Part shown: one piece after another, positions 1-10,403 of the stretch
Layout of the letters: each line of letters opens with the position of its first letter
Numbering within the stretch: the stretch's first letter is position 1
DNA from: Congeria kusceri
Taxonomy: Eukaryota > Mollusca > Bivalvia > Myida > Dreissenidae
Length of the DNA: 64,000 bases
Assembly: GCA_027627225.1 (NCBI GenBank)
Contig: JAPFQT010000153.1
Span: 408,501 to 472,500, forward strand
Direction: 5' to 3'
The notes under the pieces: generated by a model
What the model saw: only the letters and a program-made list of their open reading frames with translations
What the model was told of the DNA's origin: nothing
Databases searched by the model: none
Position numbers and translations under genes: made by a program

Positions 1-224
1 ATTAAACATGAAAATACCAACATAAAAACGAAATCGGAAGTAAATCGGGTAAAAAGCTGTGTTCAAAGTAAGTTTGCAAAGAGAGAACTGTTTGAAATTC
101 CGGCAGAAGTACTGAACGTTTAGCGTATTTTCTCTAATAAGTACAGTTTGTTGGTTAAGTAAAAGGACGTAATAATGAAAATATTGCTTAATCTACTTTA
201 AAGCTATGTAATAAAAAGGTTCAA

Positions 225-321
225 ACACGGCTATGGTGCGCCTTAAGGCCGTATCGGCGCACCTTCGGAATTATTTGCAGAAGGTGCGCAGATACGGCCT
301 AAAGGCGCACCATAGCCGTGT
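225..321. repeat. foldback element, about 43-bp arms
   Basis: Two nearly perfect inverted arms (about 225-268 and 279-321) are separated by about 10 bases. Both arms read ACACGGCTATGGTGCGCC inward from their ends. The block is GC-rich compared with its flanks, as expected for a small non-autonomous foldback/MITE-like insertion. No coding content. Confidence 0.8.
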
Positions 322-1393
322 ATTAACCTATAATTATATTATAATGTGTGCCCGATATAATATGCAATATATACAGCCAACGTATCATCCGTCAATACAA
401 GACAGCATAACGTCACCGGTATTTGATTGCGGGAAATTAACATGAACAGAAGGAACCATGCATATAATGAAGGTAAAACATATGAAGGATCATAGCTCTC
501 TTCTCGAAGTTACTTAAGACATTTTATTCCGTCGTCATGCCGATATTTACGACATTACACCCATGACATCAGCTTTGCAGTATTTCCACACTGTGTGATA
601 CAGCAAACATGAGCAGTTCAATGACGTCATTATGTTGATTGCCATGACGTAATTTTATGGGTTTTTTCATGTTATTCAGCATGTTTTATTTCGCGTAAAT
701 CTTAGATTTTCATATGTTTGAAAGCCTGTTGACATTTATTTAGACAGTATTAAAATTCAGTTCCACAATGTTATTGATATTGAGATTTATCGAGTGATTT
801 ATCCATTTATTTTGATGTTATTTACCTGATTAACTGTTAACCTTGTTTACGTAATGAAACATGAGGTAATACTTGTGTTTTACATGTCGAAACAATACAA
901 TTAATCGTCTACCAATTACTTGGAAATAAAATTAGTCTTTCTTACACGAGAAAACTTTATAAAGGTTAGTTCAAGTGACATTTCAATGTATTAGTGCTAT
1001 GATCCCTATTCCTAAATTCTACTTCATGGTCCATATTCATAGTGATTCCAAGTTAAACATCTACTTAAATTGTCCAATTCAACAAAATACGATCAAAATG
1101 CTGACAGTATGTTAAAATGTTTCTATTTTTACTAGAACAAAACTTGTCAATGTAAATAATATTATCTTCCGTTGCCCTGTCCCACTACCGTCCCTTGTCC
1201 TCTGCTCCGAATCCTCTTGTGCATATTCTGTACTTTCTACATCTCTCCCTATTTAAGGCCCTGTCACACTGTGGCGAATTTAATTTACGAGTTCTCGCGA
1301 GTTGTAATGTTCAAGAATGCATTTTGCCAGAATAAGCTAAACTTAGAATGTTTCTGGAATAAAACACCATAATACTAGTGTCCAGGTATGAAC
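322..1393. other. no recognised gene
   Basis: AT-rich sequence without a supported exon. Short open frames here show no domain or splice context. Position suggests intron or upstream flank of the receptor copy that starts at 1582. Confidence 0.5.
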
Positions 1394-1581
1394 TCGTCTT
1401 GTTATTAATACATTTAAAGGTAACAATGGATCGACTGCAAAAGATGTAAATAAGATGTTACATGCATGATACATTCGTCTTGTTATTAACACATTTAGTA
1501 GAACAGTGGACATGCTGCTAAAGATATGACTAAGGCGTTGCATACACATACTGACATTGATATCGATATTAATATTTTAAG
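1394..1581 (+). repeat. two degraded 81-bp copies of an intron/exon boundary
   Basis: The motif TCGTCTTGTTATTAA begins at 1394 and again at 1475, an 81-base period. Each copy carries a decayed version of the start of the exon at 1582. The first (from about 1419) translates as GNNGSTAKDVNKMLHA then a stop. The second (from about 1503) gives SGHAAKDMTKALHT. The real exon begins GNNGQAAKHIVKKLEDG. The acceptor-plus-exon-start of a receptor gene was therefore locally triplicated and the two upstream copies decayed. Confidence 0.65.
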
Positions 1582-1719
1582 GGGAACAATGGGCAGGCTG
1601 CAAAACATATCGTTAAGAAGTTAGAAGATGGACAGCCCAATGCTGCAGTTATTGGACCAACTAAGTCGGGCTCTGTGACGAAGATCGGGCAGATAGCCCC
1701 AATTTACAACGTCATAGAT
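1582..1719 (+). pseudogene. copy 1 exon, Venus-flytrap domain (IGPTKSG segment)
   Basis: 46 codons in phase 0, flanked by TTTTAAG and GTAAGT. The translation contains AAVIGPTKSGSVTKIGQIAP, the segment that in GABA-B receptors forms the first lobe near the ligand pocket. It has the same length as, and is clearly related to, the exon at 30371-30508. The exon itself is open; the paralogue as a whole is broken. Confidence 0.75.
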
Positions 1720-2301
1720 GTAAGTCTCTGATCATGATCAAGTCATCATTATACCATATTTCAGAGAATTTTTTTTGTTTTTCTACATTCAAAAACTGTG
1801 AAATCAGAACGGTAACTGGTGGGCAGAGCCTAATCTGCAAGCTAATCGTGAAATAAGTATCGTGCAGTATATTGAACTTTAGATGTAATCTACATGTAAA
1901 CGCACGCTACTTATTGCACGGTAAACTTGCACATTCGGATCGCATCATATGACATAGCGACACGCTTATGTTGGAAACAATGCAGATGTCAAACATAGCA
2001 GACATCACGGGACGTCTAGGAACTGCCAATTGGGATAGGCATTTTAGAAAGTTGCGATGTGATTGGTAAATTTAGTATAAAACACGTGTAGCACCCTTTG
2101 ATCTCAATATGGTGTGGGCTCGTTAAATAACAAGCTACAACAATTACATATTTAGAGATAAAAACTTTATTTTATGTTATCTGTGACAGTGTTTTATCCA
2201 GCATTTTCTGTCGGATATCACACGTTTTACTGTTAAACTTGTCTACTCAAAGGAGTACATGGAAGGTGTGTGAAGCACTTTCCAAACACAAACTATAGAA
2301 G
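1720..2301. other. intron, nothing recognised
   Basis: AT-rich intron sequence after the donor at 1720. The next ligand-binding exon expected from copy 2 (31182-31348) has no visible counterpart here. Confidence 0.5.
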
Positions 2302-2985
2302 TTTATCCATTAATAATATCTAACGCTTACGTTATCCATCAATATCTAACGCTGACGTTATCCATTAATTCTAACGCTTACGTTATCCATTAATATCTAA
2401 CGCTAACGTTATCCATTAATATCTAACGCTGACGTTATCCATTAATATCTAACGCTGACGTTATCCATTAATATCTAACGCTGACGTTATCCATTAATAT
2501 CTAACGCTGACGTTATCCATTAATATCTAACGCTTACGTTATCCATTAATATCTAACGCTAACGTTATCCATTAATATCTAACGCTTACGTTATCCATTA
2601 ATATCTAACGCTTACGTTATCCATTAATATCTAACGCTTACGTTATCAATTAATATCTAACGCTTACGTTATCCATTAATATCTAACGCTGACGTTATCC
2701 ATTAATATCTAACGCTGACGTTATCCATTAATATCTAACGCTGACGTTATCCATTAATATCTAACGCTGACGTTATCCATTAATATCTAACGCTGACGTT
2801 ATCCATTAATATCTAACGCTGACGTTATCCATTAATATCTAACGCTGACGTTATCCGTTAATATCTAGCGCTGACGTTATCCATTAATATCTAACGCTGA
2901 CGATATCCATTAATATCTAACGCTGACCTTATCCATTAATATCTAACGCTAACGTTATCCATTAATATCTAACGCTTACGTTATT
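2302..2985. repeat. 26-bp minisatellite, about 26 copies
   Basis: Tandem array of TATCCATTAATATCTAACGC followed by TGACGT or a variant. Spacing is 26 bases (for example TTATCC at 2461 and 2487). The main polymorphic position gives T, G or A in CGCT-N-ACGTT, so subtypes alternate in runs. The array lies in an intron of receptor copy 1. Confidence 0.95.
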
Positions 2986-4496
2986 GAACAAAAAGCTGGA
3001 AGGCCCTTATAAGGAACATTGCTTTTTTTCGATTTTAATTCATTTATTCGATGAAAATGTGTATACATGTTTAACTCATTGTGTATAATTTTGTATGTAT
3101 CACCTTGGTAGTGCATGTCAGCTAACCCGTGTTTTACTTACGCATCAGTAACAAAAAAAAAGTTAAAATGCCATTGAGGTAAGATATTTGAGCTCATATT
3201 TAGATGTTTAGCACACATCATAAACATTAAAGAAGGAATATATATGGAATATTAATCAGGAAAATATAATAATGTGTTTATGTGATATGTGTATTTCGAA
3301 TGTTATAACTGACTATCACTTTTTGTTAGTTCGTCACATTGGCGCAAAAAGTCATGTAACAGAATTTTTTCAGGAAGTCTACTTTTGTAAATTTAGATTG
3401 TGTATACCAGTTTATAAGATATTTTAATGTTAAGTTTTATTCCACCTGGAAATCCTGACTTTTGCAAAAACTTATGTATTGCCAAAAATGTTGGCTCAAA
3501 AAGTGTGGTATGTGCATGTATTTACCAGGTTGGTACACTTAAGAATTATGCTCACAAAAATCACTAAACAATTAACTAAAGTGAATAGAATTGTTGTAAT
3601 TAGTTAATTATAATACAAATTTATGAAATATATTAAACATGCCTTGTCAAAAAGTGTAACTGTTATACATTGCAAAGAAAAATCTCTGTTGATGCATTTA
3701 CAATACAATACTTCTTGCGCTGAAATTAGTGCAATATGTAATGTAACTGATCAAGTATATACAAATATTTCTGTACTCACACTAAAGTGTAGACAAATAA
3801 TAAACGTTTTTGACTGGGATAATCTCAATGTGTAAAGAATATATTAAATTATAACTTTATTTTAAATTGAATATTACAAAATCAGTTTTTTGCAACTACT
3901 GTAAAATTTTAAAAATGTCAGTTATAGTACTTTTTGCGCCAAGCGGACTAGTTGGTTTGTAGGTTCATTATAGGGACGTACTAAATCTTGACCTAGATTC
4001 TAAATCAATGGTCCATTACAACAGTTAACCGTTTGATTCATTGTGATATCGACATGCTATTCAACACTATTGCTTATTACTTTAATACAACTACCGACAA
4101 CGTAATGCTCTGTTACCGTACGTACACATACATGTTTTTCATTACCCTATGCCACGAAATAATTAATGAAGGTTTGTTTTGAAAACATGTGTTATTTTCG
4201 TAAACGCAGTGTACACTTTATCAAGGATTTTGCACTCATTTTGTCTTGTTCCTTCTTTGTATACCATATTGTATGTATCGGTAGTGCTCTTTTTGAATAT
4301 GCTAATAATCTTCAACGTGTCTTGACCTGTTTATTATTTTTCTTTTTTTTAAGCTGATATAGGTGTTTGCATTCACAATATGAGGTTTATGTGCTTTGTT
4401 AAAAAAAACATGGCTTCATAAACATATGTATGCATATGTTATAATGTTATTATGACATTAATTATATCAAAATCTAACGAAATGTTAAACGAGCAG
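2986..4496. other. intron, nothing recognised
   Basis: AT-rich sequence. The longest open frames (about 60-70 codons at 3623 and 4166) are compositionally plain, match no family I know, and have no splice context. Probably intron of copy 1. Confidence 0.5.
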
Positions 4497-4604
4497 CAAA
4501 TGGAACAGTTTGCGGATCTGCTGCTACAAAACAACATGACGTTGGTTGCCGCCTCAACGTTTTCAACACTTGCTAGAGTTACGGCCATTATCGCTAGATT
4601 TGAG
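4497..4604 (+). pseudogene. copy 1 exon, Venus-flytrap domain (QMEQFAD segment)
   Basis: 36 codons after the acceptor GAGCAG, with translation beginning QMEQFADLLLQNNMTLVAAS. It aligns without gaps to the exon at 34105-34212 (QMEDFANQGLMNNMTIAGSG). The donor is GAG|GCATGT, a GC instead of the GT of copy 2 (AAG|GTAAGT), so splicing may be weak or lost. Confidence 0.65.
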
Positions 4605-5245
4605 GCATGTATCAGACCGTTTGGTTAAGTATGTGTTGTATGCTTATATGCAAAATATTTAACGCACCATCTCCAAATAATACATAATTGTAATTGTAGT
4701 TATGTTAGCAGTTTATTATGATTTGATGCGAAAGTGTTTATGTGGTTGAAATAGAACACAGTGTTTCGAAAATGTGTTTCGAACACAGTGTACACATACT
4801 AGGAAAACTAAACAATTGCCGTTGTTGGCACTTCTAATTAAAATGTTAATATAACGAAATCATTATATATTTTAATAAAACATACACTAAGCTATGACAA
4901 AAATACTATATCAATCAAATGTAAAGCAGAAGAGCCATATTAATATTCGTTCTATTTCGTCCACAATTTTAAACAGTCGTATACTATGCCGTGACAAGCT
5001 AATGTATGAAATCTCAGAAACAGCCATATGGCAAGGTACATTGTTTGAGAACATATTGTAATGTTTTGATACCTGTGTATGGGAAAGGTTAACGGTTTAT
5101 TGCATCACCGTCGATGTTCGTATTCACCATATAAAGTGAAATAACTGAAGTTCCTATTTCTTGTTTTTTTTTTACCTTTTGCAATTTGTTCACGATGTTA
5201 CACTCCGTTGACTGGCCTATAAGTAAAATACACATAATTGTATTA
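4605..5245. other. intron, nothing recognised
   Basis: AT-rich, no exon or repeat recognised. Six ligand-binding exons that copy 2 has between this segment and TM1 are not seen. Confidence 0.45.
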
Positions 5246-5530
5246 AAGCAGCAGTCCAGAAATATGAGAATAAAAATAAAACTTAGCAGAAATCATTTCA
5301 AATTGACATCTTACCGATCAAAATTAAAAAAAAAAACGCATTGAAATCGGTAAAGTAATAACGTTGTGGTAACTTTTATCGTATAGTTATCTGTATGCGA
5401 TGCGTCTGGAGTAAATCAGCATGTACATTAATAGTGTATATTCCTTTCGTACCAAGCGTTTTCGAACATAGAAATTATAAAATGCCTTTCCTAAATATGA
5501 ACAGTTTTCAGTCGAATAAACGTCATTAAC
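5246..5530 (+). repeat. dispersed repeat, copy 1 of 2
   Basis: About 285 bases from AAAGCAGCAGTCCAGAAATA to the GTCGAATAAA region are closely repeated at 48387-48675 in the same orientation. Shared blocks include CGCATTGAAATCGGTAAA, ATTATCTGTATGCGAT and TCGTACCAAGCGTTTTCGAA. It has no coding capacity or obvious inverted ends. The family is unknown, possibly a SINE or solo fragment. Confidence 0.8.
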
Positions 5531-5748
5531 GTTCATTAGGACAAATGCCAATTTAAGATGTATTGATTTATTTTTTATGGACTGCGGCTTCAACTATTGA
5601 ACTGATTAAAATCTTCGAATGTGTTCGTAAAAATAAAGATTCAGTGATAATATAAACATTTTTTAAATTAAAACAACAACAACAACAAATATATGTTTTA
5701 TTTTGAAATATACAATCTATTCAATACTAAATCGCATTTTATTTTCAG

Positions 5749-5899
5749 GCGGTATTGCGCCTAAGGATCGCTTCATATATCACGTGTATTAAACTGAACC
5801 GAACCACGTCGCAGTTGTCACCATGGCTTCACTGAACACAATTAGGTGCATCATTTGTCGTGGTTTCCTCCTATTTAATATTATATTTCGCAAGAAATG
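5749..5899 (+). pseudogene. copy 1 exon, TM1, with nonsense mutation
   Basis: Acceptor ATTTTCAG at 5741-5748; 151 nt, the same length as the copy 2 TM1 exon. It reads GGIAPKDRFIYHVY, then TAA (5790-5792), then TEPNHVAVVTMASLN and FLLFNIIFRKKW. Copy 2 has TTG (Leu) at the stop position. The base after the exon is GG where copy 2 has GC, so this donor is also damaged. An alternative GAC|GTTAGT 5 bases later would shift the phase. Confidence 0.75.
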
Positions 5900-5904
5900 G
5901 GACG

Positions 5905-7108
5905 TTAGTATACACTATATTAACATAACAACAGTAAAGATTGTTGAAACAAGTTTGTTCAACACCAATGATAATATTACACATTCGAGAGCATGGTCGT
6001 TTGCATTAAGAAATGACATGGGTTGACCTTTTGAAATTGAATATTTTTATGCATTCCTTGTTATATTGATTGACTTGCACTTGTCCAATTATGAGCATTG
6101 AGCATTTACATCGTATGTTCAATTTAAATACATTATATAATGGTTGATCGCGTGATTTTATTATACTACTTGACATAGCTTCATCCACACGCTTGGTAAT
6201 TGATTTTGGTTTATTAAACAATGTTCAAAGCATGAACTCTTGCTTTAGATCTGCTTTAAACTATATGTACCCATTCACAGTTCTTCAGGAACTGCGTTAA
6301 TGTAGCCCATGTACCCCAAACTCACGAACTCTTTTGTATGTATTTATAGTTTATTTCTAATTAATTTAAAACCAAGAGTCCTGTAGTATATATATATATT
6401 GGCTATATTATACTTTAAATATGTTTTTATTTTAATTTGTTTAATTAATCATCACATGGAAATAGCATACACTCTATATAGCCATTTAGTAAACAATAAA
6501 TGCATGGCCGGCATGCACAACGTTATAACGAATAATGAAACACTCGACGATTTACAGGATAGGATTTCGGATAAAATATATGTATGACAGTGACGTGTAT
6601 CATAAACATAAAAAGACCTGTATCATTAACAAATGTGTTTACATATGATCCTCTGAGGTTAATCTATAGACCAATTGAGTCTGTTTTATTGATAGATTAG
6701 ACACAATTACCTGACATTATTTAAGTGTATGGGCATGATTTAACGTTTTAATTATTTCGTATATTTACCCTCGATTAGTTCGTACACGTGTTACTCAGTT
6801 GAACGTATGTACTTATCTGTTATAAAACAAATCAGGTTTAGAGAAACAAATATCAATTGGAATCGATTTGATTGAAGCATTTTCAAGTATTGTCTTTGTT
6901 AGGTACATTTTTTTTGAGTTATATGATTTTTACAATGTTGATTCTGTTGACACATGGCGTGTCGATTTAGCCTGAGTCGAAGGCGTTATTCAAAGAGGAT
7001 CGGGTAGGAAAAGTAATGCATTCATCCTTTGTGCAATGCATTCATGTATTAATACAAGCGTATTTCCAAACCACACATCATTATTGCATTGGTTCGTGTT
7101 TTGTATAG
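5905..7108. other. intron, nothing recognised
   Basis: AT-rich sequence between the TM1 and TM2 exons, with a short TA run near 6390. No other exon or element identified. Confidence 0.5.
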
Positions 7109-7244
7109 GGCCATACGCATGTCGTCGCCGAATCTGAACAATGTCATCATCTTCGACTGCCTCTGCATGTATATCGAGTTGTTTGTGAACAGAACACAGC
7201 TGTGTTACGTCAGCGATGTCCAAACATCAGGTTCAGTCTGCATG
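7109..7244 (+). pseudogene. copy 1 exon, TM2
   Basis: Flanked by TTGTATAG and GTGAGT. In the frame with one leading base it reads AIRMSSPNLNNVIIFDCLC and ends SGSVCM. The xRMSSPxLNN motif at the start of TM2 is a hallmark of GABA-B receptors, and the closing VC matches the conserved cysteine before TM3. The exon is open in this frame. This is the only TM2 exon seen in the window. Confidence 0.75.
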
Positions 7245-7599
7245 GTGAGTTGATATATCACAAAGGAAAACAAAGCCAATGTTAATATAAAACATTATGT
7301 AACTCAAGTTGCATCAGCAATTAAAACATATTACAGAAGTCAGTGCCCTTGCATTTGAGGCAAATGTCCAGTTGCCTATCCATCACAGTACACGAAACGA
7401 CACAATGGTAACACTCTGGTTACCACTTAAAGGGCAATTAAAGACTGGATTCAAATCTGTTCCGAGCAAAATTCATGGCCACTTCTCTGAAACAGCGCAT
7501 ACATTTGTTGCACGTTTTGTTTAGTATTGTGCATTAATACTTGTATTCCATAGGGTTTGAATATGTTTGGGAACAACAAGGTGTTGTAAATAAAAATGT

Positions 7600-8060
7600 A
7601 TTTTGCTAAGTTATGTTCAAAGATTGAAAGACATTTTCGTACCCGTATGGGTTGAGTCAGGTCGTAATTTTCCGAAATTAAACACTTACTGTGGCTTTAA
7701 AGTGAACATTGATATCGAATTATGTCTAAATGTTTCAGCTGAAACGCATATGTATGTTTTCGGACATCTTCACATAACCTCATGATTGAAAAGGGTCGCT
7801 ATTTAAATATCGATAGGGAAAAAAGGTTTTATCCATTTTGCGAAACATATATTGAAAATGAGTTTCATTTTCTGTTTATTTGTCCGAATTATTTGGACCT
7901 GCGCGAAACATATATTCATTCTGAGTATTATACAGTAGTAGCTGTAACATAGTTACCATTGTATTTTGTTTGCATATGTGTGTATTGAAAATGGTGATTA
8001 TGTTAGGTTATATGTATTTGCAAGGGCCGGAGGCCATATAGCATTTAATTGAAATTGAAT
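7600..8060 (+). mobile_element. decayed LINE 3' fragment
   Basis: From about 7603 the frame reads like the C-terminal region of a LINE ORF2 (RLKDIFVPVWVESGRNFPKL, then NTYCGFK). After a frame change near 7785 it continues GRYLNIDREKRFYPFCETYI and ENEFHFLFICPNYLDLR. That is the Cys/His knuckle found at the end of ORF2 in LINE A and LINE B. Reverse transcriptase and everything upstream are absent. A 3' untranslated stretch with GGGCCGGAGGCC follows near 8025. Confidence 0.7.
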
Positions 8061-9364
8061 TAATACTATCTCAAACATTTCCACTATAAATATATACAAT
8101 TATTAAAAATTCTTCATGCTTAATCATTTAACGTATAGGACTTTTAAGAAAATTCCTTTCCGTCTCATTGCAATTATCGTCTGAATGACCTTACCTCAAA
8201 GATGGCAACCTTAAAGCAAACGCCTTTTATTTGACAATTGCTACAATCACGTACGGTCATTAAACGCGAAATAGATTTATATAAGCTTTGTGATGATGGA
8301 GAAATATTAATATTCCCAACACAGAAAAGTAGACAAATAATGATAACTATAACTTACACTTCATCTTCTTTGTGCCGAGCAAGTATTTTGTTTAATGTCA
8401 GTTGATGTATACCTATTTCGATGAAATCGTTTGCATTATATGAGTTTTATACATGAGTTGTATACATGGTTTGAAATACACAATAAACATACGTTCGAAC
8501 GAAAGAAGGCACACACTATTGAAGAAGCTAACAAACACACTAACAAACACATTATGATTTTGTTTCTTTATTTCAACTGGTTTGTGTTTTCTGAATGTTC
8601 AGAAATATTGTGCTATTTAATCTGTCTTTGTATTATGTATTAAATTTGCTGTGAGTTAGTCTTGTTCCAGACAAGCCAAAGGTTTATCATTCTTTAATTC
8701 ACTGCCTTTTGTTCTTGATCCCGGCAAAAGTAATACTTTGATTTAATAGTATGTAATATTGTTCCAGTCAAATGTATAATATTGAATTGACTACGTTTGT
8801 CTCGTTCCGGGTAAGAGTATGGCTCATCAGCATTGGATTCACGCTGATGTTTGGCGGAATGTTCGCAAAGACATATCGTGTACATTTTTAAGGAAACTGT
8901 CGTCAACAAGAAGGTGTGATTGTAAGCTGTAAATAAACTCATATATCGCAAGGTTAATGTCCGTCTATATTGATGTGTAGATGTTTTCGCAAATAATAAT
9001 GATATTCGAATTAATTGAGTGATGTATTCAATCAGTTTATCCGGTTATCCCCAGGTTAATTTTTTAATTTAAACAAAATAGCTCGTGGTAATGCTTATGA
9101 TGCTCTAAATAGCAATGAACGAAACAGTCTCCTCTAACATAGCTACAAAGTAGATTATGTGTTAGTCCAAAAACTGGAAAGATCTTTTGAAGGCATTTAA
9201 AGTAAACTCTCAATTATACATAAGCATTCCATAAGATCAGTTCTTTCTGCGAAACATTGTCAAAACTAATTGATTTATCTGATGCCATAATTTATGGTCG
9301 ACCATTTTGAACAAATAACACTAGAATTACTTAAAATAAATAAATGCATTTCAAACACTTACAG
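8061..9364. other. intron, nothing recognised
   Basis: AT-rich. The TM3 exon expected between TM2 (7109) and TM4 (9365) is not visible here. Confidence 0.45.
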
Positions 9365-9458
9365 TTTATGAACGGCCCCCATCTCTTTATCCTGATTGGG
9401 GTACTACTGCTGCTAGACCGTGGTATTCTTATTCCTTGGGGCATCGCATTACCGTTCA
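9365..9458 (+). pseudogene. copy 1 exon, TM4
   Basis: After the acceptor CACTTACAG the frame reads FMNGPHLFILIGVLLLLDRG then ILIPWGIALPF. This matches the KLLVIVGGMLLIDLCILI-type TM4 of GABA-B receptors, including the acidic residue and the following W. The 3' border is uncertain: a GTAGAG at 9459 is the nearest donor, and the frame stays open to 9541. Confidence 0.6.
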
Positions 9459-9595
9459 GTAGAGGAAGTGTCGTAGACTTTACCAATTTATTTTGCCGAT
9501 GTCATAGAATTACAGCGTATACTTATATTTTGTCCATTTAATACTACAATTATATTCCCTCTCCTCCTCGTCCGCCCTCTAGATTCTCCTTCTCC

Positions 9596-9747
9596 TACTA
9601 ATACTATTACTGTTACCGCTACTACTGCTACTGCTATTGTTATTGCACTTATGCTACTGCTGCTGCTGCTGCTACTATTAGTAATAGTATAAGAAGTGAT
9701 TAACGTAGTAGTAGTAGTAGTAGTTATAGTAGTAGTAATAGTAGTAA

Positions 9748-9828
<81 letters not shown>

Positions 9829-9927
9829 CCGTTGTTGTTGTTGTAGAAGTAACAGTAGTAGTAGTAGTAGTTGTTGTTGTAGTAGTAGTTTAGTACCTTT
9901 AGTAGTAGTAGTAGTAGTAGTACTACC
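9596..9927. repeat. TAG/GTA trinucleotide microsatellite
   Basis: Starts as CTA/CTG-type triplets (9596-9675), then becomes a long GTA run with TTG interruptions to about 9927. The long poly-Val and poly-Tyr open frames over it are artefacts of the repeat. It occupies the place where a TM5 exon would be expected and runs directly into the TM6-7 exon. Confidence 0.95.
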
Positions 9928-10108
9928 GGAACTGAACGACTCCAGTACATCGGAGCCTGTATCTACAACGTCGTGGTCGTCTGCCTGTTTGGCGTACCTC
10001 TAGAACACGTGTATCCCGAACGAACAAACGACGTCAGTGTACGTCGTGGAGGCATGTTTACTGATTTTCTGCACATTGGTCTATGCTTGCATTATCTTCG
10101 CCCCGAAG
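9928..10108 (+). pseudogene. copy 1 exon, TM6-TM7
   Basis: The frame reads TTGTERLQYIGACIYNVVVV then CLFGVPLEHVYPERTNDVSV, and ends LLIFCTLVYACIIFAPK before GTATAT. This is the family pattern YIGxxxYNVxxxCxxGxP ... IIFCxxxxLxxxFxPK at TM6 and TM7. The exon ends in phase 0. The acceptor lies inside or at the edge of the TAG microsatellite, so the exact start is uncertain. Confidence 0.75.
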
Positions 10109-10196
10109 GTATATAAAATGGGTAGTATGTTTTTAAGTCATTTATGCTATTATACTTTGTACAGTGTTACATACGTGTATGGCAATATAAACAAAG

Positions 10197-10403
10197 CGAA
10201 ACTCCAGTTGCGACAGCAGGAGAGAACTCTTATTAGCAGCCCGAGGTCCTTTATTAATGGCAAGTGACCATCTGCCAAAACCAATACACAGGACATCACA
10301 AAAACAGTTCAGTGAAGTGTTTCAATTTCGAGGGTCCTCTAATAAACCTATACTAGTACCAAAAATTGAATACATTGGTGCAACAAATGGAGAAAAGATG
10401 TAA
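10197..10403 (+). pseudogene. possible copy 1 terminal exon, cytoplasmic tail
   Basis: An open frame of 68 codons plus TAA (10401-10403) starts directly after an AG at 10195-10196. It is in phase 0, as required by the TM6-7 exon 88 bases upstream. It reads RNSSCDSRRELLLAARGPLL and ends EYIGATNGEKM. The composition is hydrophilic with basic and serine residues, as in a receptor tail. Against it: the acceptor has a poor pyrimidine tract and there is no recognised motif. Confidence 0.35.

Larger units (their letters stand above)
1582..10403 (+). pseudogene. GABA-B-type class C GPCR, degraded paralogue (copy 1)
   Basis: Remains of a receptor of the metabotropic GABA-B family, a class C seven-helix G-protein-coupled receptor with an extracellular Venus-flytrap domain. 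Recognisable exons, all +, lie at 1582-1719 and 4497-4604 (ligand-binding domain), 5749-5899 (TM1), 7109-7244 (TM2), 9365-9458 (TM4), 9928-10108 (TM6-7) and perhaps 10197-10403 (tail). The exon order follows the family. Three exons have exactly the same length as their counterparts in copy 2 (138, 108 and 151 nt). Signs of death: TAA at 5790-5792 inside TM1, GG instead of a usable donor after TM1, a GC donor after 4604, and no sign of most ligand-binding exons or of TM3 and TM5. The family call comes from remembered GABA-B motifs, not a search. Confidence 0.7.

Noticed and set aside
7112..7240. 77-residue frame on the minus strand over 6990-7223
   Set aside because: Shadow of the TM2 exon on the + strand, which carries the recognisable GABA-B motif.
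9678..9950. Poly-Tyr and poly-Val open frames
   Set aside because: By-products of the TAG microsatellite.
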